DNA of 64,000 bases from Amoebidium appalachense (Eukaryota; Ichthyosporea). The position numbers and the translations under genes were made by a program. The notes beneath the pieces are model-generated. The model did no database searches. It was not told the origin of the DNA and saw only the letters and a list, made by a program, of their open reading frames with translations. Where the stretch lies: assembly GCA_963693365.1 (NCBI GenBank), contig CAVNZM010000016.1, positions 868,001 through 932,000 of the forward strand. Direction: 5' to 3'. This document shows, one piece after another, positions 49,787 to 58,179 of this stretch (position 1 is the stretch's first letter; every line of letters begins with the position of its first letter).

Positions 49787-49915
49787 TCAATCAAAGTACC
49801 CATTCAGCTCGTTCAGCAGGTGCAGCACCATGGCCGCAAAGAGCACGAACGTGGCAACCAGTCGCGCGTATCCAAGCTTATAGTCAAACGTCCATTGGTC
49901 GGGCAGGAGCTTCAT
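49787..49915 (-). CDS. 42-aa single-pass membrane miniprotein
   Basis: ATG at 49,915 to TGA at 49,787. A short polar start (MKLLPDQWTFDYKLGYAR) is followed by one hydrophobic helix (LVATFVLFAAMVLHLL) and a short polar tail. An AATAAAATA box lies 13-20 bases before the ATG. Small one-helix proteins like this are frequent in virion membranes. Short, but the helix and the spacing favour a gene. Confidence 0.5.
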   Translation of the reverse strand: MKLLPDQWTFDYKLGYARLVATFVLFAAMVLHLLNELNGYFD

Positions 49916-49964
49916 GTTGCTTCAGCCCCCTATTTTATTGCCTGGTTGCCCCGTCCCCACCCCC

Positions 49965-51071
49965 TTACCCCTCCTTCGTCTCCTTGCCCTGCTTCAACAT
50001 CTCCGCCAGCCTTCCCTTGCGCGCCTGCATGCGCGTGCGCGTCTCCTGGTCCACGTAGTCGTCGTCGTCCGAGGTCTCGACGTCCTCGCCGGCCGCCCGG
50101 CGTGACTCGCGGTCGGTGACGTAGGCGCCGTAGAGGTCCGTGATGACCCGTGCGTCCTTGTTGATGGGATGCGGGAACCCGGCCACCAGCTCCGGCAGCC
50201 GCGGCGTGCACTTCTGCACGCGCACGCGCACGTACTGCACGCGGAGCATCTCGTAGCGCGCGAGCAGCGTCTCGTGGTCGTCCTTGAGCTTGTTGAACTG
50301 GATCTCCTTCTGCTGCAGCGCGGCCACGCGGGCGTTGAGGTGGCGGATGTGCTCGACGTAGCGCTCGCACTCGGGGTTGCTGCGCTTCATCTTCTCCAGT
50401 TGGTCCTTGAGCAGCTCGTTCTCGCGCTTGGCCGCGTGCAGCTGGCCCTTGTCCTCCACCGTCTCCTTGAGCGACTTGTAGTTGGCCCGCAGCTCCACCA
50501 GCTCGCGGTTGTTGGTCTCGGCGTTCTGGATGGACTCGCGTGCCTCGCGCAGGTCCAGCATGATCACACGGGCGGTGGACTCGTCCACGCCCTTGCGCTG
50601 CAGCGTGCTCTGGTCGCCGATCCCCTGCAGGATGTGCACCAACACGTTGGCAATCTCGCGTGTGAGCGCGCCGTTGCTGCGGTTGGTCCCGTTCAGCTGC
50701 TCGCGGAACCGGGACATGTCAATGGGCAACTTCCACACGACCTCCTTCGAGTCCTTGTTTATATTCCCGTCCTTGTCCAAGGTGGGCATGTCCGAAAACA
50801 CCAGCTCCACAGCCATTGTAGCAGTGGAGTTGTCACTGGCAAATGATTGCAGGGCAGTTTCGATGGCCGGCGGGAGTTTGTTGTAGATGTCGCCTATCAC
50901 TTTCTGGTGGCTCGAGATGACGGCGTTGTTTTGGTTCAACAGCTTGGCGATCATATCGGTTACACTCTTGATGTCCTGTGTTTGCACGATGCCACTCGGC
51001 CCTCCACCCCCAAACTTCAATTTCGTGAGGATCTCTATAGCCCTGTTAAGATCATCCTGGCTCATGCTCAT
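49965..51071 (-). CDS. Coiled-coil protein, 368 aa
   Basis: ATG at 51,071 (MSMSQDDLNRA). The first 170 residues are mixed helix; residues about 185-300 form a long heptad-rich coiled coil (ELRANYKSLKETVEDKG, ENELLKDQLEKMKR); the C-terminus is acidic then basic (DDDDYVDQETRTRMQARK). AATAAA follows the stop by about 20 bases. It faces the next gene across a 69-base divergent promoter. A structural or scaffold role is possible; no family recognised. Confidence 0.75.
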   Translation of the reverse strand: MSMSQDDLNRAIEILTKLKFGGGGPSGIVQTQDIKSVTDMIAKLLNQNNAVISSHQKVIGDIYNKLPPAIETALQSFASDNSTATMAVELVFSDMPTLDKDGNINKDSKEVVWKLPIDMSRFREQLNGTNRSNGALTREIANVLVHILQGIGDQSTLQRKGVDESTARVIMLDLREARESIQNAETNNRELVELRANYKSLKETVEDKGQLHAAKRENELLKDQLEKMKRSNPECERYVEHIRHLNARVAALQQKEIQFNKLKDDHETLLARYEMLRVQYVRVRVQKCTPRLPELVAGFPHPINKDARVITDLYGAYVTDRESRRAAGEDVETSDDDDYVDQETRTRMQARKGRLAEMLKQGKETKEG

Positions 51072-51140
51072 TTGCTCTTGCCCCAGTGGCACATAATGCA
51101 GCTTTGGCCACACCCCACCGCATTATTCCCTCGGTCAACA
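51072..51140. promoter_or_regulatory. Divergent promoter with inverted ATAATGC boxes
   Basis: Between the starts at 51,071 (minus) and 51,141 (plus). ATAATGC (about 51,092) and its complement GCATTAT (about 51,120) form a symmetrical pair, each roughly 45-50 bases from the start it would serve. A related ACATAATGC precedes the gene starting at 49,620. Confidence 0.4.
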
Positions 51141-51371
51141 ATGTCCGTGCTCGCCAACGTGATGGTGTTTGTCTTCTGGGCGCTCGCCGTCGGCTCCATG
51201 GCCGGGTTCATGAGCCTGTACAGCGCCATGACGAAGGAGAAGTGCGTCGAGGCCGCCGTGAAGAACAGGTACGAGGCCTCGAACACTGCCGTGATGGTGG
51301 CCCTGGTGGTCACCGTGTTTGCGTACCTCATCTACGGCGTGTACGCGTCGGCCTCCTCCGCGCAGGTATAA
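51141..51371 (+). CDS. 76-aa protein with two membrane helices
   Basis: ATG at 51,141. Hydrophobic helices at about 4-27 (VMVFVFWALAVGSMAGFMSL) and 48-68 (TAVMVALVVTVFAYLIYGVY) are joined by a short basic/acidic loop with one Cys. Its TAA stop is part of the TATAAAG box (51,367-51,373) of the next gene. Probably a membrane or virion-envelope component; no family known. Confidence 0.65.
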   Translation: MSVLANVMVFVFWALAVGSMAGFMSLYSAMTKEKCVEAAVKNRYEASNTAVMVALVVTVFAYLIYGVYASASSAQV

Positions 51372-51373
51372 AG
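51367..51373 (+). promoter_or_regulatory. TATAAAG box overlapping a stop codon
   Basis: GGTATAAAGGG, ending 35 bases before the ATG at 51,409. The same spacing is seen for the TATAAAAG box at 54,270-54,277. Confidence 0.5.
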
Positions 51374-51408
51374 GGAGCTCGTCCGCAATTGTTGCGCCCA
51401 GTCTCAGT

Positions 51409-51801
51409 ATGGGTGCCGTCGCCTCGCAGCCCATCGTGTGCGCGCCGGTGCAGACCTTCTTCGTCACCACGGACGCCGACTGCTCGCCCGTCCTCGTCAC
51501 CAACCGCCTCATGGGCACGCTGACCGTGGACTCGACCCGCGTGACCGTGTGGGCGTCCACGCGCCCGCTCTACTTTCTGCCCACCACGGGCCTCAAGGCC
51601 ATGCCCCCGGACCAGTACCTGCCGGCGGCCGTGCAGCACGGCTGCGACGCACTGCTGGCGAACCGGCTGGTGCTGGGGGGCGACCCCGAGTCCCTGGGGC
51701 TCGTGCGCCTGGCCGACATGACGCCGCGCGAGTTCAAGCAGTACCGGCCGATCTTCGTGTCCGGCACCGTCACCACGTCCGTCACTGTGCCGCAGCTCTA
51801 G
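51409..51801 (+). CDS. 130-aa protein with N-myristoylation-type start
   Basis: Begins MGAVASQP, fitting the MGxxxS myristoylation signal, which would tether it to a membrane. The remainder alternates short strands (FFVTTDADCSPVLVTNRL, VTVWASTRPLYFLPTT) and a helical part; no catalytic motif seen. Its end overlaps the convergent Nudix gene by 20 bases. Family unknown; a matrix- or tegument-like role is possible. Confidence 0.65.
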   Translation: MGAVASQPIVCAPVQTFFVTTDADCSPVLVTNRLMGTLTVDSTRVTVWASTRPLYFLPTTGLKAMPPDQYLPAAVQHGCDALLANRLVLGGDPESLGLVRLADMTPREFKQYRPIFVSGTVTTSVTVPQL

Positions 51802-52456
51802 GCGTCATAGTCTCGCACCACGCCAGGTCCTTGAGGAACAGCCCCATGTTGAAGTACTGCACCAGGCTGTTGAGGCCCGCCAGGAACGGCCGCCGAAACA
51901 TCGGGTTGCCGGCCATCCCCGGCACCGGGTGGTTCCAGCGCGACTTGAGCGCCACCTCGAACACCTCGTCCGCGAGGAACCACTGCATGTTGCGCTTCTC
52001 CAGGAAGTCGTACTTGACGCGCAGCGTGCCGTCGCGCACCTCCGTCGACCCCGGCAGAGCCAGCTGGCCTGCCGACAGCGCCTGGCGCGCAGCCCGGAAC
52101 CGGTGCGGCATGTGCGGGTCAAATGGGATCTGCACCATATACGTAATAAAGTAGCGGTTCTGACCGGCCGCTCCCGCAAACCTGAGCACGTACGCCCGGT
52201 CCCGCAGGATGCCCTCGAGCATTGGGCGGGGGATCACAGTGTCCAGTGTCTCCTCGTAGAACTCCATGACCGTGGTCTCCTCCACGGTCAGGCCCGCCTT
52301 GAGCCTCCCGCCAAACACCCCGTACCTCCCGTCACTGTCCTCCTGTCCGAGGAGGAACAGCACGCGGCGGTCGTGCACGGCGTAGGGTAGTACGCCGGCG
52401 CCGATGATGCGACAGTCATCGTCGTGGTAGGGGATGCACATGTCCAGGACCTTCAT
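51782..52456 (-). CDS. Nudix-superfamily protein with degenerate box
   Basis: ATG at 52,456 (MKVLDMCIPY); 224 residues. The order of strands fits a Nudix fold: GAGVLPYAV, RVLFLLGQED, then the box GGRLKAGLTVEETTVMEFYEET at about 49-70. Compared with the consensus G-x5-E-x7-R-E-U-x-E-E-x-G, the first Glu is Lys, the Arg is Met and the last Gly is Leu, while E65, E68 and E69, the metal ligands, remain. Nudix enzymes hydrolyse nucleoside diphosphates linked to other groups; several large DNA viruses use them for mRNA decapping. Activity here is uncertain because of the missing Arg. Confidence 0.7.
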   Translation of the reverse strand: MKVLDMCIPYHDDDCRIIGAGVLPYAVHDRRVLFLLGQEDSDGRYGVFGGRLKAGLTVEETTVMEFYEETLDTVIPRPMLEGILRDRAYVLRFAGAAGQNRYFITYMVQIPFDPHMPHRFRAARQALSAGQLALPGSTEVRDGTLRVKYDFLEKRNMQWFLADEVFEVALKSRWNHPVPGMAGNPMFRRPFLAGLNSLVQYFNMGLFLKDLAWCETMTPRAAAQ

Positions 52457-52660
52457 CAAGTGGAGGGGAGATAATCTGGGGTGGGGTCGGTGCCAAACTC
52501 ACCAGAAACTTGGGGGCGAGCGCGCCCGGCCGGTCTGGGTGAATATCGGGTGAACCAGGGTGGCTTCAGCGCGAAGGGGTCAAAAAACGGTCAAAGCAGC
52601 GCAGGGTTTGCCAATATCAAGGTGAAGCCAGCGCGAAGTTGGTGAATATTAAACTAAATT

Positions 52661-52865
52661 GGCGCGATCCCCGGCCAATATCCAGCGAACCCCAAAACGA
52701 AGTCGCGCGATCCCCGGCCAATATCCAGCGAACCCCAAAACGAAGTCGCGCGATCACCGGCCAATATCCAGTGAACCCCAAAACGATGTCGCGCTATCCT
52801 CTGCCAATATCCAGCGAACCCCAAAACGAAGTCGCGCGATCCCCGGCCAATATCCAGTGAACCAA
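52661..52865 (+). repeat. 43-bp tandem repeat, about 4.8 copies
   Basis: The unit contains GGCCAATATCCAG(C/T)GAACC and CAAAACGAAGTCGCGCGATC; the CCAATA element recurs at exactly 43-base intervals (52,675, 52,718, 52,761, 52,804, 52,847). Copies differ at a few positions, so the array is not brand new. Confidence 0.9.
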
Positions 52866-52874
52866 AACAAAACC

Positions 52875-52945
52875 TCAGTCAATATCGATCGATCCACGGA
52901 GCATCCCTTTCAATATTGATCGAATCACGGAGCACCCCTTTGAAT
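52875..52945 (+). repeat. Two copies of a 32-bp repeat with ATCGATCGA core
   Basis: TCAATAT(C/T)GATCGA followed by (T/A)(C)CACGGAGCA(T/C)CCCTT occurs twice in tandem immediately right of the 43-bp array. Confidence 0.7.
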
Positions 52946-53321
52946 TAATGCTTGAATCAGATTCACCCGCTATTCGATCTGATTGGTCGAAAACGGCCAA
53001 GATCGATCGAGCCGGGATTTCACACTCTGACCAATCAGAGCGCGCAGAAATTCAAAGCCAGTGCTCCGATGTTTCAGCCAATCAGAGCGCCCCACATTAG
53101 ATCACGAGACCCAGCCAGTCTGTTTCAACTCATTCGCAAATATCTTTATTTATTTTGAGAGTGGCCAGGTGCGCTCCAAACCAAAAAAAAAAAAATGCAA
53201 TGCAATCCCGTTGGACCAAACTTTATAAGGTATTCTGCATCCCGGGCCCCGAACTTTACACACCTGGCCAGCCAGATAATACAAAACACATCCGAACCCG
53301 CCATCCCCACAGCAGCCCTGG

Positions 53322-54233
53322 CTACCCCAGCACGTGCTTCTCCAGGAAGCGCACGGGGTACACCTTGACCGGGCGCAGGTCCCCCTGCACCATCTTCAAC
53401 GTCTCCTCGGGCTCGCAGCCCTCCTGCTCGCGCCACGTGCGTGCGAGCATCCGGCCGACCGTGCTGCTGGACCTGTCGGTGATGCCCCGGTCGACGAGGA
53501 ACTTCCCGACGGTCACGTACCCGCCGATCGCAGACTCCTCGATGGCCGCACGCTCGCCGGCGGGCACGAGCACGTTGGCCACGGCGTCGTTGAGCAGCAT
53601 GCGCATGCGCGGGTCCCTGTCGAGGCCGAACTCCTCGAGGAGGCTGCGGTAGCTCTTGATGTTCTCCACACGCATGCGCCCGTTCTCAATCAGCATGCGC
53701 TCGACCTCGGCCTCCTCCCGCTTCACGCGCAGGCGACGCTCCTCCTCCAGCTCCTCGCGGCGCCGCTTGCGGTCGGGGGTCTCGTCGGTGCCGTTGCGGA
53801 AGAACTCACGCTCCTCGGGGGTGCTGGCGTCGTAGCGCGCCTCAATCTCGGGGATGAGGGAGACGTCGCCGGAAAGCAGGCGCGCTATGTAGGTTGCACA
53901 GGTCTTGCGGAACTCGTGGGCACGCTTGCCGGGAAGCAGGAAGATGATCTCGAGGAGGACACGGAAGGGGGCCACATCAGTCTCGTTGCCCTTCCCGTTG
54001 ATTTTCAACCCGTGAGTCTGCCTCACGAGTTCACTCACGGGTGGATCCTTGGTATCCCTCAGCGCCTTCCAGGCTTGGCGAGCAGCATCACGGTTTCCCA
54101 GAACAATTGTTGCTGTATCCAACACACTTGCCATCTTGGTACCTTCGTCCACACGTAGGACACTGCCCTTGAACTGGGGGAACTCCTTCCAGAGCATCGA
54201 CATGTCGCCTTTTTTGTTCTGCTCGCCAGCCAT
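53322..54233 (-). CDS. Bro-N/KilA-C-like DNA-binding protein (tentative)
   Basis: 303 residues, ATG at 54,233 with a TATAAAAG box 37 bases upstream. The N-terminal half has LLEIIFLLPGKRAHEFRKTCATYIARLLSGD, the pattern of Bro-N/antirepressor-type domains where a Leu-Pro-Gly-(K)-x-A turn is followed by F-R and G-D. A charged coiled coil (about 150-195) leads to a C-terminal helix-turn-helix-like part (GYVTVGKFLVDRGI ... VGRMLARTW). Proteins of this layout regulate transcription or replication in phages, NCLDV and baculoviruses. The assignment rests on pattern only. Confidence 0.5.
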   Translation of the reverse strand: MAGEQNKKGDMSMLWKEFPQFKGSVLRVDEGTKMASVLDTATIVLGNRDAARQAWKALRDTKDPPVSELVRQTHGLKINGKGNETDVAPFRVLLEIIFLLPGKRAHEFRKTCATYIARLLSGDVSLIPEIEARYDASTPEEREFFRNGTDETPDRKRRREELEEERRLRVKREEAEVERMLIENGRMRVENIKSYRSLLEEFGLDRDPRMRMLLNDAVANVLVPAGERAAIEESAIGGYVTVGKFLVDRGITDRSSSTVGRMLARTWREQEGCEPEETLKMVQGDLRPVKVYPVRFLEKHVLG

Positions 54234-54269
54234 GCTGTGTCCGACTGGCCTCCTCTGCCCGGCGTCGCC

Positions 54270-54277
54270 CTTTTATA
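54270..54277 (-). promoter_or_regulatory. TATAAAAG box of the Bro-N-like gene
   Basis: Reads GGTATAAAAGGGCG on the minus strand, 37 bases before the ATG at 54,233. The TATAA also provides the stop codon of the small remnant ORF upstream. Confidence 0.55.
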
Positions 54278-54400
54278 CCTCCAGACCAGGAGAACGGGGG
54301 CCCCGACGCCCGGCACGGTTGGTGTCGGCCTCCCAGGCTGCCAGCCGCTTGTCGTACAGCCCCAGCTCGCAGTAAACTGCATCAACACGGAAAGTGCGCC
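54274..54400 (-). pseudogene. Remnant of a paralogue of the 58,180-58,545 gene
   Basis: One minus-strand frame reads LYDKRLAAWEADTNRAG, nearly identical to LYDKRLAAGWEADTARFG in the intact 121-residue protein encoded at 58,180-58,545. The similarity stops on both sides and the only ATG here (near 54,412) is in another frame, so this looks like a truncated duplicate left between two divergent genes. Confidence 0.6.
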
Positions 54401-54438
54401 GGACGTGCACATGTAGCAATCTTTTTGGGGTCCCGGGT

Positions 54439-56580
54439 ATGGCGAATATTCTGGAGGATCTGGACTTGGTGGAAAACATGGAGGACGAGGACACGGACAG
54501 CATGGAGGACGAGGGCACGGACAGCATGGAGGACGAGGACACGGACCCCTTCTCAGATGCGTATTTTGAATTCCTGCAAGCTGCAGGGGTTGTTGAGCCT
54601 GGCACGACGGTCGACGACTGGTTCTGCGCCGACCCGGCAGACATAAGTGCGCTCCGGACAGGTAGAAACTGGTGGCCGAACAAGCGCGCTGTTCAGGAGG
54701 CCGTGGACAACGGCACGGTGCAGCGGGCGATTGAGCGCCTGCAACAGCAGGGCCTGGAAATGCCCGAAGGACGGGGGATGGAAGACCTAATAATCGAAAC
54801 GCTGGTGTTCATGCGCGTGGCCCGCCAGGCACTCTCCGAGTCTGGGATGGTCCGAAAGGTGTCAACCTTGTGGGGCGGGGAGCCTGAGAACCGCGACCCC
54901 TACATACGCGAAAATCTGGAAGATCTGGTGAGCCCCGCCGTGCGCGAAGAGGTAAAGGCGGCCAAGCGCAATGGGGACGAGAATGCCATTCAAAATATTA
55001 TGGATGATCCAGAAATCCGCGCCCAGATCACAGACGCGCTGTGGTGCAGGGCTGCTCGCAGGGCCAATCGTCTCAAGCGCCTGGAAACAGCTCTGTACAT
55101 GTCCGAGGGGCTCACCAAGAGAGAGTACATATTCAGGTACGCAGATGAGTTGTTTCCCTCGTACGCCGCGGCACGGATACGTGATATACCAATGGGTGAT
55201 AACGAAGCATGGGAAAGGGCCGTCGAAACTGAAATGCTAGACGAAGCTGTGGTGGAGGAAGTCCGGAAGAAACTTATGAAACGCGCCACCAGTATTGGCG
55301 GCAAATATGTCGGAATCTTCCAGTTGGCTCTAAACGAGATGATAGCAAGCCACGGTGGCGTCATTCCAAACATGCAACAACGTCCCCACAATGGCGATGT
55401 TGAAATGGGTGTAGAACCCGAAGCCCCGGATTCGGAGTCGATGCCCCAGGCTCCATCTGGTAGCACTGCACCGGTGTCCGGGTCTGCCATGGATCTTTCG
55501 CACACGGAGGGCGATGAAGATGATGCGAACATTTTCGAATGGACCGCACAAGGCCTTGTCAAACTATTCGCTACGTTGACCGCTGACTCTCCGCACCAGG
55601 CGAATCGGCTTTGTTATGAGCACAAGTGGGAGCTTGTCGACAAGTTTGAGTTGTTCGCGCGCGGTGCGCTCGAGATTGCCAGACGACATCAAATGAAAGA
55701 AGATTTGGGCAAAATGCTGAAGGCAGATTTGGACGCAGAAGAGGCAGACGCTAAAGACGAAGAGGACGAGGAGGACCGCGCGTTTGTGGTCCCTGATGAC
55801 GACCCGGAGGTGCAGCCACCAGACAACGATGCACCCGACACCCTTTCCGACGAGCTCCGCGACCTGAGGGCTGCGGTACAGATTGCACAACCCGAGACCA
55901 GGATCGAAGCCGTGAGGCAGGTTCTTGACTGGCTGGCGAGACAGCCGAACGGGGTGTACCACCCACCGCGGCCACGGATGCTGTTCCACAGGTTGCCGTC
56001 TCCATTGGACCTGTCAGACTGGCTCACCCGGACGATTTCTCCCATGGATGAAGAGGACATGAGGATCCCAGAAGGGGTTTACAACGCGCTGCAGAAGTGG
56101 ATCAGGTACACGAAACTTAGACGCCTAGAAGCCCTGCGCGCAAATTTCAGACCGGCCCCATCGACCGCGGAGTTAGAGGCATACGTAGAGAGAATGTACA
56201 GGGCGATCAACGGCTTGCTCCCGGATCGCTTCCACAACCACACTAATGATTGGACGGGACGGTTTGATGCCTACCCCAGCGAAACAGCAGCCATCATACT
56301 CCTTTCTGGGGCAGAACCCCGGGGGGATCCATTGGCGGCGGCAGACGGCGACCCCATATTTGCGAGGATGCTCATCATCGCCGCAGGGGTCCAGGGATTG
56401 CACGATGCAGGGGTTTTTAAGTTTACAGGTGTGGAGTCGCCGGTTAGACCGGTGGTTGAAGACTTGCCATTAGGACCGGCTGGCAATACCCGGTGGACGC
56501 GGTCTGGAACAACGCATGCCCTGAGGACCACCAAAGGGCAAAGGAGACAACTCAGGCATTACAGGCCACCCGGGCAGTAA
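54439..56580 (+). CDS. Large acidic protein, 713 aa, unknown
   Basis: ATG at 54,439 (MANILEDLDLV). The N-terminus carries three copies of an eight-residue acidic repeat (DTDSMEDE). The rest is mostly helical with an acidic linker (about residues 438-470, EEADAKDEEDEEDR) and a final basic segment (RTTKGQRRQLRHYRPPG). No membrane helix, no known motif. The size, its place beside the H-E-C protein gene and the absence of an intron are consistent with a viral structural or replication accessory protein, but I cannot name it. Confidence 0.7.
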   Translation: MANILEDLDLVENMEDEDTDSMEDEGTDSMEDEDTDPFSDAYFEFLQAAGVVEPGTTVDDWFCADPADISALRTGRNWWPNKRAVQEAVDNGTVQRAIERLQQQGLEMPEGRGMEDLIIETLVFMRVARQALSESGMVRKVSTLWGGEPENRDPYIRENLEDLVSPAVREEVKAAKRNGDENAIQNIMDDPEIRAQITDALWCRAARRANRLKRLETALYMSEGLTKREYIFRYADELFPSYAAARIRDIPMGDNEAWERAVETEMLDEAVVEEVRKKLMKRATSIGGKYVGIFQLALNEMIASHGGVIPNMQQRPHNGDVEMGVEPEAPDSESMPQAPSGSTAPVSGSAMDLSHTEGDEDDANIFEWTAQGLVKLFATLTADSPHQANRLCYEHKWELVDKFELFARGALEIARRHQMKEDLGKMLKADLDAEEADAKDEEDEEDRAFVVPDDDPEVQPPDNDAPDTLSDELRDLRAAVQIAQPETRIEAVRQVLDWLARQPNGVYHPPRPRMLFHRLPSPLDLSDWLTRTISPMDEEDMRIPEGVYNALQKWIRYTKLRRLEALRANFRPAPSTAELEAYVERMYRAINGLLPDRFHNHTNDWTGRFDAYPSETAAIILLSGAEPRGDPLAAADGDPIFARMLIIAAGVQGLHDAGVFKFTGVESPVRPVVEDLPLGPAGNTRWTRSGTTHALRTTKGQRRQLRHYRPPGQ

Positions 56581-56631
56581 ACAAGCGAACACAGTCGAAG
56601 CCACCAAAGTTTTGGGGTGTTGAATCTATAG

Positions 56632-58137
56632 ATGGCACACGGGCGAGGGAGGGATGTAGTGGAAAGATTTCCCGTGAAGCCGCGCTGCTTTTTCAGGTTC
56701 GTAAAGAAAAATGCAGAACATTTTGTGGAAGAAACGCCGGTCTCCCCCAGCACTCAGACGTACGCATGGACACCGGAAAACGGTTGCCTCTCCCTCTCCC
56801 TGGAAAGCACAGAACCCGACACGATCCCGGTGTATCTTGCCTGTGTTAAACGTCTCCGGTTCGATGCGCAACAGGATGGCTACTCCGTGAATATCGAGTT
56901 CGAGAACCAAGATATTCCTGGGATACACACCTTCGACACAACTTACGATTCGGTTCGAAACTTCATGTTGGACAAGAGGGGCAATGCTTTCAAGGAGATC
57001 ATGGTGAAGCACGCCCCATACCAGATCGAGGAGTACAGGAAGAGTACCATCCCTGGGAACCCAACACCCCCATATTTGCAGGAGGATTCGGTAGCAGACT
57101 TCTTGTTTGACAAACTGTACCGCGGGGCCCAACAAATTTCGGGGTCCATAAAAGACCTGATAGGGGTGGGGTCTGTGTGGACTTCGCCTGCAGTAGAGGG
57201 GAGAACCAATACTATAGTAATGCTACAGACATATCTTCCGAAGTCCACAATTTTCGCCCCCGGAGAATTGCTCCGTACACAACCCAACAACGAGTCAATG
57301 ACTGTCCAGCAATCGTTTAGGAATCTCGAAAATGATGGCGTCACGACCACCATATCGATGCCTAAATGGAAGTTCTTTTTTAGGAACGAACTCGCGACAA
57401 TGTTGTTCCAATGGCTGACTGACCCCCAACGGGTGCCCTACTTTATTATATACACAGGTGAAGTGCACCATGCTTCTGTCATCATACTCGTTTCAGGTGA
57501 CAAGTCGAGTATAGTTCTGGAGTTCTTCAATGTCCATGCCCCGAGTAGCACGTTGACAAAAGCCCTTGTCTCATTCATGAGAAGCGCTGATCCCACAGGC
57601 AAGCTGAAAGACATACTTCGATCCCTCAAACCCGAAAGTGTTTGCACTGATTTGCAAAATCTTCATGGAAAAAGGGCATTGTACGACGAATTGTTTGACA
57701 GAGACGAGGTGGTCGATGGGGCCTGTGCGTCTTGGTTGAGTATTTACATACTCCTGCGGACTTCACAAGCCGACTGGTCGTCCATACCGGGTGCGGATGG
57801 GCACACCATAGGCGAGCGGATCTGCAACTTCATCAAGACGAAAATCGCAAGGGATGGGGGATTCCAAGCGGTCTATAAGGTCGGGGGAACGATCGCGATG
57901 TACGGAAAGCGCCTGATCGAACTCTACGGGGCTAAGATGTATCAAACCGCGGATTGGTGGGCGCAAGACGGCGTCAATCAACAGGAGCGTTACCGAGAGG
58001 TCGTGGACATGGTGCTTTCCAAGAAAGTTCTCGTATTGACCGATGCCGAGCTTAAGGATGCAGGACTGCCAACACGCAAGGACGGGGAGCAGCTTGTGAA
58101 CGAGGTCCGAGAACAAGCGGCGCGCCTCCTCCCCTGA
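56632..58137 (+). CDS. H-E-C type cysteine-protease-like protein, 501 aa (copy 1)
   Basis: ATG at 56,632 (MAHGRGRDVV). The middle and C-terminal half contain a H280 in HHASVIIL, E297 in VLEFFN and C365 in VDGACASWL, in the order and with the 17-residue H-to-E spacing of adenain/Ulp1-type (clan CE) proteases. The oxyanion Gln expected about seven residues before the Cys is Asp. A paralogue lies at the right edge of the window; conserved blocks also include LIGVGSV, LLQTYLPKS and (V/L)LTDAEL. In viruses such enzymes mature capsid proteins or remove ubiquitin/SUMO. Function is inferred; a structural role without catalysis is possible. Confidence 0.55.
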   Translation: MAHGRGRDVVERFPVKPRCFFRFVKKNAEHFVEETPVSPSTQTYAWTPENGCLSLSLESTEPDTIPVYLACVKRLRFDAQQDGYSVNIEFENQDIPGIHTFDTTYDSVRNFMLDKRGNAFKEIMVKHAPYQIEEYRKSTIPGNPTPPYLQEDSVADFLFDKLYRGAQQISGSIKDLIGVGSVWTSPAVEGRTNTIVMLQTYLPKSTIFAPGELLRTQPNNESMTVQQSFRNLENDGVTTTISMPKWKFFFRNELATMLFQWLTDPQRVPYFIIYTGEVHHASVIILVSGDKSSIVLEFFNVHAPSSTLTKALVSFMRSADPTGKLKDILRSLKPESVCTDLQNLHGKRALYDELFDRDEVVDGACASWLSIYILLRTSQADWSSIPGADGHTIGERICNFIKTKIARDGGFQAVYKVGGTIAMYGKRLIELYGAKMYQTADWWAQDGVNQQERYREVVDMVLSKKVLVLTDAELKDAGLPTRKDGEQLVNEVREQAARLLP

Positions 58138-58179
58138 GGGCATCAAAAGGTCAGGAATTGAGGTGGATTGATCCCTGCC

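Larger units (their letters stand above)
52457..53321. other. Largest non-coding gap in the viral-like block, repeat-bearing
   Basis: An 865-base stretch in an otherwise tightly packed region. It contains the 43-bp tandem repeat (52,661-52,865), degenerate copies on its left side, a pair of 32-bp repeats (about 52,875-52,940), three CCAAT boxes in GACCAATCAG context (52,980-53,095) and an A12 run (53,188). It could be a replication origin, an enhancer or a terminal/recombination region. Confidence 0.5.

Noticed and set aside
50169-50846. 225-codon plus-strand frame rich in Leu/Val/His
   Set aside because: Antisense of the coiled-coil gene.
52661-52865. CRISPR array
   Set aside because: Direct 43-bp tandem units without spacers, and a eukaryotic/viral context.
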